Shown one piece after another: positions 63,679 to 64,000 of a DNA stretch of 64,000 bases. The DNA lies in contig VWZL01000360.1 in assembly GCA_013396915.1 (NCBI GenBank), positions 946,805-1,010,804 of the forward strand, written 5' to 3'. The notes beneath the pieces are model-generated. The model ran no database searches and had not been told where the DNA came from. It saw only the letters and a program-made list of their open reading frames with translations. Both the position numbers and the translations under genes were made by a program. The first letter of the stretch is position 1. Every line of letters starts with the position of its first letter. This stretch comes from Stercorarius parasiticus. Lineage: Eukaryota > Chordata > Aves > Charadriiformes > Stercorariidae.

Positions 63679-64000
63679 GTATGTATGAATTGGAAATCTT
63701 TCTTTTTCACTTTTGTGAGTAATTTAGAGCAGGCTTCTGTATTTTTTTTAGCCTGTCCTAGCTGGGTTAAATTAATGAGTTATATTAATTCATTGCATTA
63801 GTCAGTAGAAGTCCAGCTCCATCAATTAAGAAGAGAAATGGGACTGTTGAAAGTTTGTTTTTTCACTTGGGGAAGAGTATTTAAGTGGTTATCTCCTCTT
63901 GAAATTCAGTGGAGTTTGTGTCTAATTCCTTGAAATAATCTCCGTACCGCCTTGAATCTGTTGCTGCTGAGATACATGGTGTGTATCATTTATCTTTACC
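63679..64000 (+). other. NID1: NID1 intron 8 (start), no gene seen
   Basis: A 322-bp start of an intron cut by the window end. Confidence 0.85.

Noticed and set aside
1..64000. CRISPR arrays, operons, bacterial or phage systems
   Set aside because: The window is vertebrate genomic DNA. No spaced direct repeats or bacterial gene organisation is present.

Overview
This is vertebrate nuclear DNA, almost certainly from a bird. Coding exons are short and split by GT-AG introns, gene density is low, and two CpG islands are present. Most dispersed repeats are chicken-repeat-1 (CR1) LINE fragments ending in the CR1 tail (TTGGACTCGATGATC... TGATTCTATG), plus a solo retroviral LTR. I cannot name the species. 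The sequence is a draft: it has one 310-base N gap and three single-N contig joins.

Two genes lie head to head. On the minus strand, five coding exons of GPR137B (lysosomal seven-transmembrane protein) run from 23,749 down to 2,241. They encode 307 codons, and the last ~77 codons of the family lie beyond position 1. On the plus strand, NID1 (nidogen-1, a basement-membrane linker) starts near 47.3 kb. Its first eight coding exons are visible up to 63,678: end of the signal peptide, NIDO domain, linker, first EGF module and G2 beta-barrel. The rest lies beyond 64,000. As I recall it, human chromosome 1q42 has the same divergent NID1/GPR137B arrangement, which supports both identifications.

By region: 1-2,240 is GPR137B intron with a CR1 reverse-transcriptase fragment; 2,241-23,749 holds GPR137B exons 5 to 1 and their introns; 23,750-29,930 is probably a 5' UTR intron; 29,940-30,640 is a CpG island, probably the real GPR137B promoter with a non-coding first exon; 30,641-47,080 is intergenic, with a mis-ordered assembly patch (31.7-33.3 kb), a CR1 broken by a solo LTR (34.3-35.7 kb) and other CR1s; 47,080-47,620 is the NID1 CpG island with a damaged exon 1; 47,432-64,000 holds NID1 exons and introns.

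I see no undescribed gene system. The most informative points are a scaffold ordering error that can be resolved from overlaps, an 86-bp templated insertion inside a CR1 copied from 1.8 kb away, a GC-AG intron in GPR137B, an LTR nested in a CR1 with an exact 5-bp target duplication, and a NID1 exon 1 whose start codon appears lost at a contig join.
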